From Actinacidiphila oryziradicis (GTDB lineage Bacteria > Actinomycetota > Actinomycetes > Streptomycetales > Streptomycetaceae): a DNA stretch of 36,564 nt. The notes beneath the pieces were generated by a model. It ran no database searches. It was not told the origin of the DNA and worked only from the letters and a program-made list of their open reading frames with translations. The stretch lies in NCBI RefSeq assembly GCF_005047355.1, contig NZ_SUMC01000073.1:1-36564 (forward strand), read 5' to 3'. A program made the position numbers and the translations under genes. Shown piece after piece: positions 15,155 through 23,102 of this stretch. How positions within the stretch are numbered: position 1 is the first letter of the stretch; the number at the start of each line of letters is the position of its first letter.

Positions 15155-15904
15155 ATGCACGCCCTGACCACCGTTGACTTCCTGCTCCGGCTCGCCACCG
15201 GCGTGGCCTGCGGCGCCCTGATCGGCATCGAGCGGCAGTGGCGGGCCCGGATGGCGGGCCTGCGCACCAACGCCCTGGTCGCCACCGGCGCCACCCTGTT
15301 CGTCCTCTACAGCGAGGCAATCGGGGACCCCGGCAGCCCCACCCGCGTCGCCTCCTACGTCGTATCCGGTATCGGCTTCCTCGGCGGCGGCGTGATCCTG
15401 CGCCACGGCGCCGGGGTGCACGGCCTGAACACCGCCGCCACCTTGTGGTGCTCCGCGGCCGTCGGCGTACTCGCCGCCTCCGGCAAACTCACCTTCGCCG
15501 TCCTCGGCACACTCACGGTACTGGCCGTACACCTCGTGCTGCGCCCGGCCGGGCACCTGCTGGACCGGGCCCCGGCCGCCGGCACCGACCCGGACGCCAG
15601 CGTCCCCGCCACAGTCCACCTGCGGTGCGAGCGCCGCACCGAGACCCACATCCGCGCCCTGCTCCTCCAGGCCCTAACAGCCTCCGGTCTGGCTCCGACC
15701 GGGCTGCGCGCCCACCGCGAGGGCGAGGACACCACCAGCGTGCGGGCCACCGTCTCCGTGGCCGGCGACGTCGCCTCCGCACTGGAACAGGTCATCGCCC
15801 GCCTGTCCCTGGAACCTGGCGTGCGCGACCTGCACTGGCATCTGGAAGGCGAAGAAGACCAGGGGTCCGCCCCGGCAGGGATCAGCTGCTGGCCTGAGAA
15901 GTAG
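15155..15904 (+). CDS. mgtC: MgtC/SapB-family membrane protein
   Basis: 249 residues; GGGAGG lies 8 bases before ATG 15155. 'RLATGVACGALIGIERQWRA', 'MAGLRTNALVATGATLFVLY', 'ASYVVSGIGFLGGGVILRHG' and 'GLNTAATLWCSAAVGVLAAS' are the conserved MgtC membrane signature, followed by a soluble C-terminal ACT-like domain (about residues 150-240). MgtC proteins support growth at low Mg2+ and modulate ATP synthase in Salmonella. It lies 92 bases after the NRAMP-like gene, on the same M-box-led transcript. Confidence 0.93.
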   Translation: MHALTTVDFLLRLATGVACGALIGIERQWRARMAGLRTNALVATGATLFVLYSEAIGDPGSPTRVASYVVSGIGFLGGGVILRHGAGVHGLNTAATLWCSAAVGVLAASGKLTFAVLGTLTVLAVHLVLRPAGHLLDRAPAAGTDPDASVPATVHLRCERRTETHIRALLLQALTASGLAPTGLRAHREGEDTTSVRATVSVAGDVASALEQVIARLSLEPGVRDLHWHLEGEEDQGSAPAGISCWPEK

Positions 15905-16006
15905 ACCGCCCCGCCGGTCCCCGGCCGCCGCAGACAAGGTGCCGATGGGCCCCGGGATACCGGCCCGCGCAGCGCGCCAGGGTGGACACAGGAAGGGAGG
16001 CGCGGC

Positions 16007-16451
16007 ATGAAGACGGTACCCCACCCGCGCACCGGGGAAGGCGTGGCGGCGCTGGGCGTGCTCATGCTCGTCGTACTGGAGGTGGCCGCCCTCAGTGCAG
16101 CTCCGGCCCGGGACCGGCCGGTGGTCGGCGGCGCGCTGGTGGGCGCCGCCGCCTCGGCGTTCATCGTGGTCGGCGCCCTGTGGCACCACTACCGGCGGAC
16201 TGCCGTCCGCCGCGTGCGCGGCGCCGGAAGACCTCGGTGAGGAGTGGTTCACCGCGCAGTCGCTGGAGGGCTTCCCGATGGAGGCCGTCCGCCCGCTGCT
16301 GCTGGGCCCGGACGCGTCGGCCTTGAACCGCCTGTACCTCGCGTGGATCTTCGCCACCCACGGCCACGACGCGGTCTGGATCGAACGCTACCTGGACCTG
16401 CCCGGCGAGGTGGTGCATGTGCTGGTGGACGCCGCTCACCAGCGGCCCTGA
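16007..16451 (+). pseudogene. small two-helix membrane protein with cytosolic tail, one frameshift
   Basis: ATG 16007 follows AGGGAGG. The first 77 codons give two helices ('LGVLMLVVLEVAALSAA', 'GALVGAAASAFIVVGALWHH'). Near 16220 the coding frame moves by +1 and continues 'PEDLGEEWFTAQSLEGFPME', 'LNRLYLAWIFATHGHDAVWI', 'ERYLDLPGEVVHVLVDAAHQ' to the stop at 16451. The two halves are probably one protein of about 148 residues. If the shift is real, the first 77 residues may still be made. Family unknown; it follows mgtC in the same direction. Confidence 0.55.
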
Positions 16452-16470
16452 TACGCGATGGCGTGTCAGG
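16447..16470. terminator. bidirectional terminator-like hairpin
   Basis: CCTGATACGC-GATG-GCGTGTCAGG: a 10-bp stem (one G-U pair) with a 4-base loop that overlaps the stops of both converging genes (16451 and 16466). Confidence 0.65.
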
Positions 16471-18340
16471 CGCCGCCGAGCCGGATCGCCTTGAGGAGCA
16501 GGAGCAGGGCGCTGAGGATCAGGTATCCGCGCAGGGCCGTCATCCCCAGCCTGGTGCCGGGGGACCACTCCACCGGCTTGAGTAGCGCCAGTGGCGGCAT
16601 GCGCCAGGCGAGCTTGTCGGCGTGGGGCATCACCGGCGCCTGCCGCGACGGTACGCGGCGGCGGACGATCCGCAAGGCGACAGCGGAGGCGATCAGACCT
16701 GCGACCAGGGCGATCGTGAGCCAGATGGTGAGTTGGGTGACGTTGACGGAGGGGAAGAGCGTGGTGGCCATCAGCATGCCGGAGAGCATCAGCAGGACGG
16801 CGATGATGACGGTGGCCAGCATGTTCAGCCAGCGCGGGTTGGCCCAGGGGCCGAGCACCTCGGGGTCGTTGCACAGCAGCAGCAGGAACATGCTCGCTGA
16901 GGGCAGCAGCAGCCCGGCCAGGGCCTGGACGGCCTCGGTGATCAGGCCCAGCGGCGCGCCCGGGATCAAGACGATGGCAGCGGCCACCAGGACCAGCAGA
17001 CTGTAGGAGGCGTAGAACTGCTTGGCCTCGCCGAAGCCCCGGTGCAGGGAGTGGCGAAGGTTGAAGACGTCGCCGAAGGCGTAACTGGTGGCCAGGGTCA
17101 CCGCAGCGGCACCGATGATGCTGGCGTCCAGCAGCACGATGGCGAAGAGCACCCCCAGTACGTGGGCGTGGTGGCCGAGTGCCTCGGCGACCCCGGCGGC
17201 ATCGGTGAAGTGGCCGTGCGCGCCCGTGCCCCGGGCGGCGAAGTCGGCGACCATGATCAGGGCCGCCGCGCCCGCCACGACCACAAGCGAGCCGATGACG
17301 GTGTCGGCGCGCTCGTAATCGATGAAGCGGGGGGTGATGCGCTTGTCGATCACGTTGGACTGCTGGAAGAACAGCTGCCAGGGGGCGACCGTGGTGCCGA
17401 CGATCGCGATGATCAGCAGGATCGCCTCGCTGCTGACGCCGCCCTGAACGCTGGGCACCACGAAGTCGTGTGTGGCGTGCGCCCACCGGGGGTGGGACAT
17501 CAAGGTCAGCGGGATGAGTAGCAGGCTGGCCGCGATGAAGGCGAACATGGCGCGCTCCCAGCGGCGGAAGGAGCCACTGGCGGCCACCGCGATCAGAACG
17601 ACGGCGGCAACCGGAACGACGACGTAGCGCGAGACGCCGAGATAGCCGGCGGCCAGGGAGATGCCGATGAACTCGGTGACGATGGTCAGGAAGTTCAGCA
17701 GGAACAGGTCACCGACGCTGAACCACCCCCAGAACCGGCCGAATCGCTCGATGATCAGCCGGGCGTGGCCGACGCCGGTGACCGCGCCCAGCCGTACCAC
17801 CATCTCCTGATTGACAATCAGTACCGGGATGAGGAGCAGCAGGACCCACAGCAGTGAGTAGCCGTAGTTCTGGCCTGCCTGGGCGTAGGTGGCGACGCCT
17901 CCTGCGTCGTTGTCGCCGACCATGACGATGATGCCGGGACCGACGATCGCCAGCAGGGTCAGCAGCCGGGCCTTGAGGCCGGGCCGGCCGCCCTGGATGT
18001 GCTCACGTGGGATACGGCCGAACGCGCCTTGGATCTCGCCGGGGCGGTCTTCGTCGAGGACGGCGCTGGGCCGTGCCGGGCGGGCCGGGGGCTCAGGACG
18101 GGCGGCAGGTTTGGCGGGCTTGGGCTCCCGGCGTTCGGCGGGACGCTCCTGCGGTCCAGGTGGACGCTTCGGCTCCGCCGGGCGGGGCTTGTCCGGTCCG
18201 CCTGGGTCCTCGGCCCGGCCGGGAGGCTCGGCGTGCTCTGGTCCGGGACGGGCCGGGCGATCCGGACGGGCGGGCTGCTCCGGACGGGCGGGCTGCTCCG
18301 GACCTCCCGCGCCACCGGTGGGCCGGTCGCGCTCGCTCAT
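16466..18340 (-). CDS. NRAMP-family transporter, Mg2+-type, with long Pro/Arg-rich N-terminus
   Basis: 624 residues. Residues 1 to about 95 are a disordered stretch of 'PEQPARPEQPARPDRPARPG' type repeats, absent from the paralogue at 13416. The carrier domain has 'GPGIIVMVGDNDAGGVATYA' in helix 1 and 'GTTVAPWQLFFQQSNVIDKR' in helix 6, the same Asn and Met replacements as in the first copy, so Mg2+ is the likely cargo. Its start codon overlaps the stop of the MgtE-N/CBS gene (18337) by 4 bases, implying coupled translation and fixed stoichiometry. No M-box is seen at the head of this operon. Confidence 0.88.
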   Translation of the reverse strand: MSERDRPTGGAGGPEQPARPEQPARPDRPARPGPEHAEPPGRAEDPGGPDKPRPAEPKRPPGPQERPAERREPKPAKPAARPEPPARPARPSAVLDEDRPGEIQGAFGRIPREHIQGGRPGLKARLLTLLAIVGPGIIVMVGDNDAGGVATYAQAGQNYGYSLLWVLLLLIPVLIVNQEMVVRLGAVTGVGHARLIIERFGRFWGWFSVGDLFLLNFLTIVTEFIGISLAAGYLGVSRYVVVPVAAVVLIAVAASGSFRRWERAMFAFIAASLLLIPLTLMSHPRWAHATHDFVVPSVQGGVSSEAILLIIAIVGTTVAPWQLFFQQSNVIDKRITPRFIDYERADTVIGSLVVVAGAAALIMVADFAARGTGAHGHFTDAAGVAEALGHHAHVLGVLFAIVLLDASIIGAAAVTLATSYAFGDVFNLRHSLHRGFGEAKQFYASYSLLVLVAAAIVLIPGAPLGLITEAVQALAGLLLPSASMFLLLLCNDPEVLGPWANPRWLNMLATVIIAVLLMLSGMLMATTLFPSVNVTQLTIWLTIALVAGLIASAVALRIVRRRVPSRQAPVMPHADKLAWRMPPLALLKPVEWSPGTRLGMTALRGYLILSALLLLLKAIRLGGA

Positions 18341-19638
18341 AGGGCGGGAGGAGCATCGTGCGGGGAACGGTCCGGGGTCAGTTCCTCCGGGCGATGGGCC
18401 GGGTGCGGGGCGGGCTCACGCCTGCGCCAGTCCTCGGGGATGACCACGTCGAGGACATCGTCGACCGTGATGACGCCCACGATGCGGTCCTCGTCATCGA
18501 CCACCGGCACCGTAAGCAGGTTGTAGTCCGTCATCAACAACGCGACATCCTCGACGTCGGTGTCCGGCCCCGCCCGGACCGGATCACGGTCCGCCACCTC
18601 CTCCAGCCGGGCGGCCGGATCGGCCTGCAGCAGCTCCACCAGCGTGACGACGCCGAGCAGTCGCTTCTCCTGCCCGACGAGGTAGACGCTGGTCAACGCT
18701 TGCGGCTGCAGGGCGCGGGCCTCGCCCGCGGCCCGGAGCGCCTCCGCGACAGTGCTGTTTGCCGCCGCGGTGAGGACGTCGAGAGCCATCAGCCCTCCGG
18801 CGCTGGAGGGGTTGAAGCCCATCAAGGTCAGCACTTTGGTGCGCTGCCCGGCCGGGAGAGCGTCCAGGACGGGCCGGCGGCGGTGCTGCGGCAGCTCGTT
18901 GATCGCGTCCGCGGCGTCGTCAGCGCGCATACGGGCGATGACCTCGGCGATCTCGGCATCGGTCCGCTCGCGGAACAGACGGGTCTGCGAGTCCGGCTCC
19001 AGCTCCTCGAACACGTCGGCTTCGAGCTCCGGGTCGGCGTGGACCCTCTGCAGGATCTCCTGGGATTCGGTGTGGTTGGCTTCCTCCAGCAGGTCGGCGA
19101 TATCCGCGGGTTTCAGCCGCCCCAGCCGTGCGAACGGCCCTCGTACCCGGGCGGACCCGGCATGCCCGATCAGCGGCTCGAAAGACTTCCAGTCCCGCCA
19201 GTCGGGCTGCCCGCCGCGTCCGCCCAGGACGCCCCACAAGCGCGGCGGCCGACGCGTGTCCAGGCACGTGAGCACCCATCCCTCGGGCCGCTGCGCCAAC
19301 TCGATGTCATACGCCCGGACCAGCTCGACGTCCGCCACATCGATCACCCGGTGACCCAGCACGTCGGCGCGCAGCAGCACCTCGCCCTCACGCCGCTCGA
19401 AGTGGCGCAGGTCCACCCGCGGGCTGACCAAAGTGATCTTCTCCCCGTCCAGGTCCGCCACCTGCGCGGCGGGCAGGAAGAGCTCGCGCCCTCCCACGCG
19501 CGCCACCACCCCAGTGACCAGCGGATAGTCCCGCCCGCGCAGCCGAACGATGACATCGCGGAGACGACCCACAACCTCACCGTTGTCCCCTACCAGCGGC
19601 CGGCGAAGAAGCTCAGCCAGATGCACGACACACCCCAT
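18337..19638 (-). CDS. soluble MgtE N-domain/CBS protein with PRC-barrel-like N-terminus, no membrane part
   Basis: 433 residues. Residues about 1-130 resemble tandem PRC-barrel units ('LRDVIVRLRGRDYPLVTGVV'). Residues about 170-300 are an MgtE N domain ('LKPADIADLLEEANHTESQE', 'DDAADAINELPQHRRRPVLD', 'MGFNPSSAGGLM'). Residues about 300-415 are two CBS repeats ('SVYLVGQEKRLLGVVTLVEL', 'LLTVPVVDDEDRIVGVITVD'). In MgtE these cytosolic domains bind Mg2+ and gate a membrane pore; here the pore is absent. The gene is coupled to the NRAMP-like carrier, so the protein is probably its Mg2+-sensing regulatory subunit (inference). Start at 19638 after GGGGGT. Confidence 0.88.
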   Translation of the reverse strand: MGCVVHLAELLRRPLVGDNGEVVGRLRDVIVRLRGRDYPLVTGVVARVGGRELFLPAAQVADLDGEKITLVSPRVDLRHFERREGEVLLRADVLGHRVIDVADVELVRAYDIELAQRPEGWVLTCLDTRRPPRLWGVLGGRGGQPDWRDWKSFEPLIGHAGSARVRGPFARLGRLKPADIADLLEEANHTESQEILQRVHADPELEADVFEELEPDSQTRLFRERTDAEIAEVIARMRADDAADAINELPQHRRRPVLDALPAGQRTKVLTLMGFNPSSAGGLMALDVLTAAANSTVAEALRAAGEARALQPQALTSVYLVGQEKRLLGVVTLVELLQADPAARLEEVADRDPVRAGPDTDVEDVALLMTDYNLLTVPVVDDEDRIVGVITVDDVLDVVIPEDWRRREPAPHPAHRPEELTPDRSPHDAPPAL

Positions 19639-19795
19639 ACCCCCAAACTAGACATATCAGCCCGTATCTGGATAGAAGGCGCGGTGGCGCGCCAGGGCAA
19701 GCCCTCCAGTAGCTCAGCACCGCGCAATGACCCGGCGCCGGTACGCTCGGACCCGGATGGAGAACGACACATGAGGATCGTGCAGCCGCGGCCGA

Positions 19796-20491
19796 CTCGA
19801 ACCGGTCCGCGAACGCCTGTGGGCCGACGAGCACCAGGTCCTGGCCATCGCCCACCGCATCCTGCGGCTGTCCTCGCGCAACCAGTGCCTGCTGGTCATC
19901 ACCGCCGCCTACACCGGCATGCGCTGGGGCGAACTCGCCGGCCTGCACCGCGACAACCTCGACCCCACCACCGGCCACATCCACATCACCGCCGACGCCG
20001 GAGCCCTCCACGAAGTCAACGGCACCCTCACCCTCGGCCACCCCAAAACCCGCGCCAGCGTCCGCACCCTCACTCTGCCCCCATTTCTCACCCACTTGCT
20101 GACCACCGACCTGAAAACCTCCACCCGGCCCTTCGTCTTCACCACGTTGCGCGGCAAACCCCTGCGCCGCTCAGGCTTCCAACGCCGCCTATGGTCACCG
20201 GCCGTCAGCGGCGGCCAGCGCCAGAACGAAACCTGGGCCCCGATCAAACCCGGCCTGACCTTCCACGGGCTGCGCCATTCCCACAAGACCTGGCTCATCG
20301 AAGACGGCATCCCCGACGTCGCCCAAGCCCGCCGCCTCGGCCACGCCATGGAAGACAAGATCGACGACGTGTACTCCCACGTAGCCGCCAGCATCGAAAC
20401 CCGCCTCCTGACCAGCCTCGAAGCCCGCTGGCAACGCTCCATCCACCACCTCGACCACAGCAGTGGCGGACCCCTGTCGATCGCCTCCTGA
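19796..20491 (+). pseudogene. tyrosine recombinase (phage-type integrase), catalytic domain only
   Basis: All active-site elements of a tyrosine recombinase are present: Arg in 'TGMRWGEL', Lys in 'HPKTRAS', His/Arg in 'FHGLRHSHKT', His in 'RRLGHAMEDK' and the nucleophile in 'DDVYSHVAAS'. The N-terminal arm-binding and core-binding domains are missing; coding begins around 'EPVRERLWADEHQVLAIAHR' without a proper start. Internal starts such as ATG 19919 would leave even less. The 3'-half tRNA-Pro copy 1.1 kb to the right suggests it belonged to an element that integrated at tRNA-Pro(GGG). Confidence 0.85.
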
Positions 20492-20516
20492 CCCAGGAAC
20501 CAACCAGGGCGCCAAG

Positions 20517-20543
20517 CGCGCTGCGGCATCCAGCCGCAGCGCG
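20517..20543 (+). terminator. terminator after the integrase
   Basis: CGCGCTGCGGC and GCCGCAGCGCG form a perfect 11-bp stem around ATCCA, followed by TTT, 25 bases after the integrase stop. Confidence 0.75.
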
Positions 20544-21525
20544 TTTCAGGCCCGTCCTACGTCGGTCCGGAAGGCATCATCGGAGTACTCCTATCGGTTC
20601 GGTACCGTTCGACTCGGTGTAGACGTACCGCGAGTGGGCCCGAACGGCGTCGGCGAACTCCCGGCCGACTGTTGAGATCGAAGGGAACGGAACGGGAGTT
20701 CGTAGGTGAGCAGCGGATGCGGGGCGGCAGGAGTCCCGGCGTCATGCAACCGCATCAGCGTAGGAGCGAGAAACGCCGTGCTGCCGTGCCGGTGCAGCAT
20801 CGGGCTCCGGCCGCCGGGACCGGCCGCCGCACGCGGGCTGTTCATCGATTCAGGCTCTGTCGCCGAAGTAACAGCAGTCTGCGCGGCGCTGTGGGCAGCG
20901 GTCCTGAAGCACCTCGACCCGCCGCGCGCGCTACGGGCGCCACCCGGGGGGTGCAGCCCGATGAGAAGGTTCTCGAATATCCGGGAACGATCGTCGAGAA
21001 AGAGCAACAGCCGTTCCGTCGGTACCTTCCGGAACAGTCACGTGAAGCTGCAGCCCGTAGGGAGTCTGGTGGGGCGTCCATGGGGGCTGCGACTGGCGCG
21101 GTACGGGCCGGTACGGCGCCGTGTGGCGCTCCCCGCCCGGGAGCGCCATCGTGTGCCGCCGGGCCAAGGGGCTTTACCCCGGCTTGACGGCGGCAGCCGA
21201 TGCGCGGCACTTCCCCAGCAGAGAAACCGTAGCGGGGATGAGCTGCACTTTCTCCCGGGCCGCCCGATCGGCGGGTGACTGGTCGGCCTGGCGCATGGGC
21301 GTCCCACGGGGAGCGGCCGCTGCGGCTGTGCGCCCTTGACGGGATCCGGATAGGTCAAGGGGCCTTATGCCGCAGCACCCTCACCCGCTGCCGCACAGTC
21401 CACGGGCACCGGGGGTGACAACGGCGGCGCGCGATTGACGACGGCGCCGTACGGCGCGGAACCGCCCGCAACGTCGACCGGATCGGGTGACGGACAAAAC
21501 GGGCGGGATTGACACCGTCGAGTCT
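20544..21525. other. about 980 bases with no recognisable gene
   Basis: Several open frames exist on both strands, but none has a ribosome site together with family-like protein sequence, and codon bias switches frame repeatedly. I read it as decayed element DNA between the integrase and its attachment site. Confidence 0.4.
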
Positions 21526-21565
21526 GGGAGCAAATGGGGAGCACGAGGGCTCCCCATTCGCTCCC
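21526..21565. repeat. 17-bp stem hairpin near the attachment site
   Basis: GGGAGCAAATGGGGAGC and GCTCCCCATTCGCTCCC pair over 16 of 17 positions around a 6-base loop. The long, nearly perfect arms and location 68 bases from the tRNA fragment suggest an element-end structure or terminator. Confidence 0.6.
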
Positions 21566-21632
21566 CATTTCTACAAGCCAAAGACCGCCCCCGCTCAGCG
21601 GAAACGGCCTATGACCTGCGTTAACACCGTCA

Positions 21633-21672
21633 GGACGACAGGATTTGAACCTGCGACCCCTTGACCCCCAGT
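21633..21672 (-). tRNA. 3' half of tRNA-Pro(GGG), probable att site scar
   Basis: Minus strand reads anticodon loop CTGGGGG, stem TCAAG, variable GGGTC, T-arm GCAGGTTCAAATCCTGT, then the acceptor strand CGTCC. The 5' half (acceptor, D-arm, anticodon 5' stem) is absent: sequence diverges right after the anticodon loop. It is a typical result of tyrosine-integrase insertion at a tRNA 3' end, which leaves a partial copy at one junction. Not a functional tRNA. Confidence 0.75.
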
Positions 21673-22093
21673 TGCGTCGGGGGCGAGCGGCGTGCTCCGG
21701 GTCGTTCTTCGAGGTCACCATCAAGCGTACTCAGCCGAGTAAAGGAGTCTACGTATTTCGCCCCCGCTCTGTATCTTGCGGCACTTGGCCGCAGGTTCGA
21801 GTCCCGGGCAGGAGCCGCACAAGAGGGCTGGTCGTGCCACTGGCTCTGTGACCTGTGGAAACGCGCTGACCATCAAGCAAACGGTCTACCTACCGAAGAC
21901 GCGCGCCACGTGATGAGCTTCCGAGTGGTCGCTCGATGCGCAGGTTCAGCAGCCGCAGCAGCCGGGCCAACAGCAGTGGGGCGGGGCGCCTGGTGCTGGC
22001 GGTCCTGCCGGTACTGGCGCGCCGGGTCCGGCCGGTGTCTGGACCGCCGGCCCGCCTTCGGCGGGGCTGGCGTACCGTTGATTCATACATAGG
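21673..22093. other. about 420 bases, only scraps
   Basis: No complete gene. A plus-strand frame from about 21950 to 22079 reads 'VQQPQQPGQQQWGGAPGAGG' and ends 'PPSAGLAYR', like the disordered N-terminus of a membrane protein (possibly RDD type) cut off before its domain. Near 21795 CGCAGGTTCGAGTCCCGG resembles a tRNA T-loop but does not fold. Confidence 0.35.
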
Positions 22094-22357
22094 GTCACCA
22101 CGGCTGCCTTCCGCCAGTACCACCTGCCCGCGTACGCCGACGTCCCGCGCACCGAGGTCCACTTCGCCACCACCGAGGACGCCATCGGTCCGCTCGGCGC
22201 CAAGTCGATGAGCGAGAGCCCGTTCAACCCCGTCGCCCCGGCCCTGGCCAACGCACTGCGCGATGCGACCGGCATCCGCTTCACCGACCTGCCTTTCGCA
22301 CAGGACACGGTCTGGCTTGCCCTCGACAAGCGTCAGAGATCCAGCAGCTCCTCGTAG
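22094..22357 (+). pseudogene. xanthine dehydrogenase molybdenum-binding subunit, C-terminal fragment
   Basis: Plus frame reads 'FRQYHLPAYADVPRTEVHFA', 'DAIGPLGAKSMSESPFNPVA' and 'PALANALRDATGIRFTDLPF', the conserved tail of the molybdopterin-binding subunit of xanthine dehydrogenases (the Glu-bearing GAKSMSE region). There is nothing of the large N-terminal domains. The final codons run into the end of the opposing M24 gene, overlapping by 25 bases. Confidence 0.75.
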
Positions 22358-23028
22358 AAGCCCCCGAAGCCCCGCTCCTGGTCGACGAGGTGGATCTCCA
22401 GGATCCAGTGGAGGAGCCGCCCCGCCTCGTCTGTGCGCCGTAGCGGCTTGTCGTTGGCGGGCACGATGTGGGAGTCGACGTCCTCCCAGTTGTTGTGCTC
22501 GGGCGGGAACTCGCCGACCAGGTGGCCGGCGTGCCAGCCGCCCAGCTGCCAGCCCGCGTCGGCCGCCAGCTGCTCGACCTCGGCGTAGAGCTGTTTGCCG
22601 GTGATGTCCGGGTCGGCTTCGAAGGCGCGCCGTCCGGCTGCGAAGACGGTTGGCAGGTCGTCTCGCAGCCGGTGCTTGACGGGGTCGTCGCCGAGGATGA
22701 AGGTGCGGCCGAAGTCGGCCTCGAACTCCTCGAAGATCGGGCCGAAGTCGGCGAAGGCGATGTCATCCGTGCCGATGACCCGGTCCGGAGGGTTCTCCCG
22801 GTACGGCAGGAGGGTGTTCGGCCCGGACCGCACGATCCGCTTGTGCCAGTAGTGGGTGGTGCCGAACATCTCATTCGCCAGGTCACGTATCCGGTCGCTG
22901 ACCGCCCGCTCGCCCTGGCCCGCGGTGACCAGGCGCCGTGTCTCGATCTCGGCGAACAGGAGCGCCGCTTTGGCTTGGGCGTCCAGCAGCCGTGCCGCGC
23001 GCGTGGATTCGTCTGTCACGTTGCTCAC
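22333..23028 (-). CDS. M24-family metallopeptidase-like protein (paralogue 1)
   Basis: 231 residues from GTG 23028. Pita-bread-fold (Xaa-Pro aminopeptidase/creatinase) features: 'FGTTHYWHKRIVRSGPNTLL', 'DIAFADFGPIFEEFEADFGR' (metal Asp region), 'WHAGHLVGEFPPE' (His), 'LLHWILEIHLVDQERGFGGF' (Glu). It may cleave an X-Pro bond or act on a small molecule. It closely resembles the gene at 25352-26041, so the pair arose by duplication. A second possible start is ATG further in; the N-terminus 'DESTRAARLLDAQAKA' is shared with the paralogue, which supports the one given. Confidence 0.82.
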   Translation of the reverse strand: MSNVTDESTRAARLLDAQAKAALLFAEIETRRLVTAGQGERAVSDRIRDLANEMFGTTHYWHKRIVRSGPNTLLPYRENPPDRVIGTDDIAFADFGPIFEEFEADFGRTFILGDDPVKHRLRDDLPTVFAAGRRAFEADPDITGKQLYAEVEQLAADAGWQLGGWHAGHLVGEFPPEHNNWEDVDSHIVPANDKPLRRTDEAGRLLHWILEIHLVDQERGFGGFYEELLDL

Positions 23029-23102
23029 CGTAGGAGCTACGGCTTGGCTTCGGCAACCGCATTGATCACGGCGGTCGATCTACGCGCAGCGGGACGTGGC
23101 GC

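Noticed and set aside
18358..20622. A 754-codon plus-strand frame opposite the MgtE-N/CBS gene, entering the integrase region
   Set aside because: It is antisense to a gene with clear MgtE/CBS motifs, and in the integrase region it is out of frame with the catalytic motifs.
20672..21278. Overlapping plus-strand frames of 170-190 codons between integrase and tRNA scar
   Set aside because: No convincing ribosome site and no protein-like features; both frames are Arg/Gly/Pro/Ala-rich.
21776..21830. A tRNA-like T-loop (CGCAGGTTCGAGTCCCGG) on the plus strand
   Set aside because: The T-stem arms do not pair and no acceptor, D-arm or anticodon arm is found around it.
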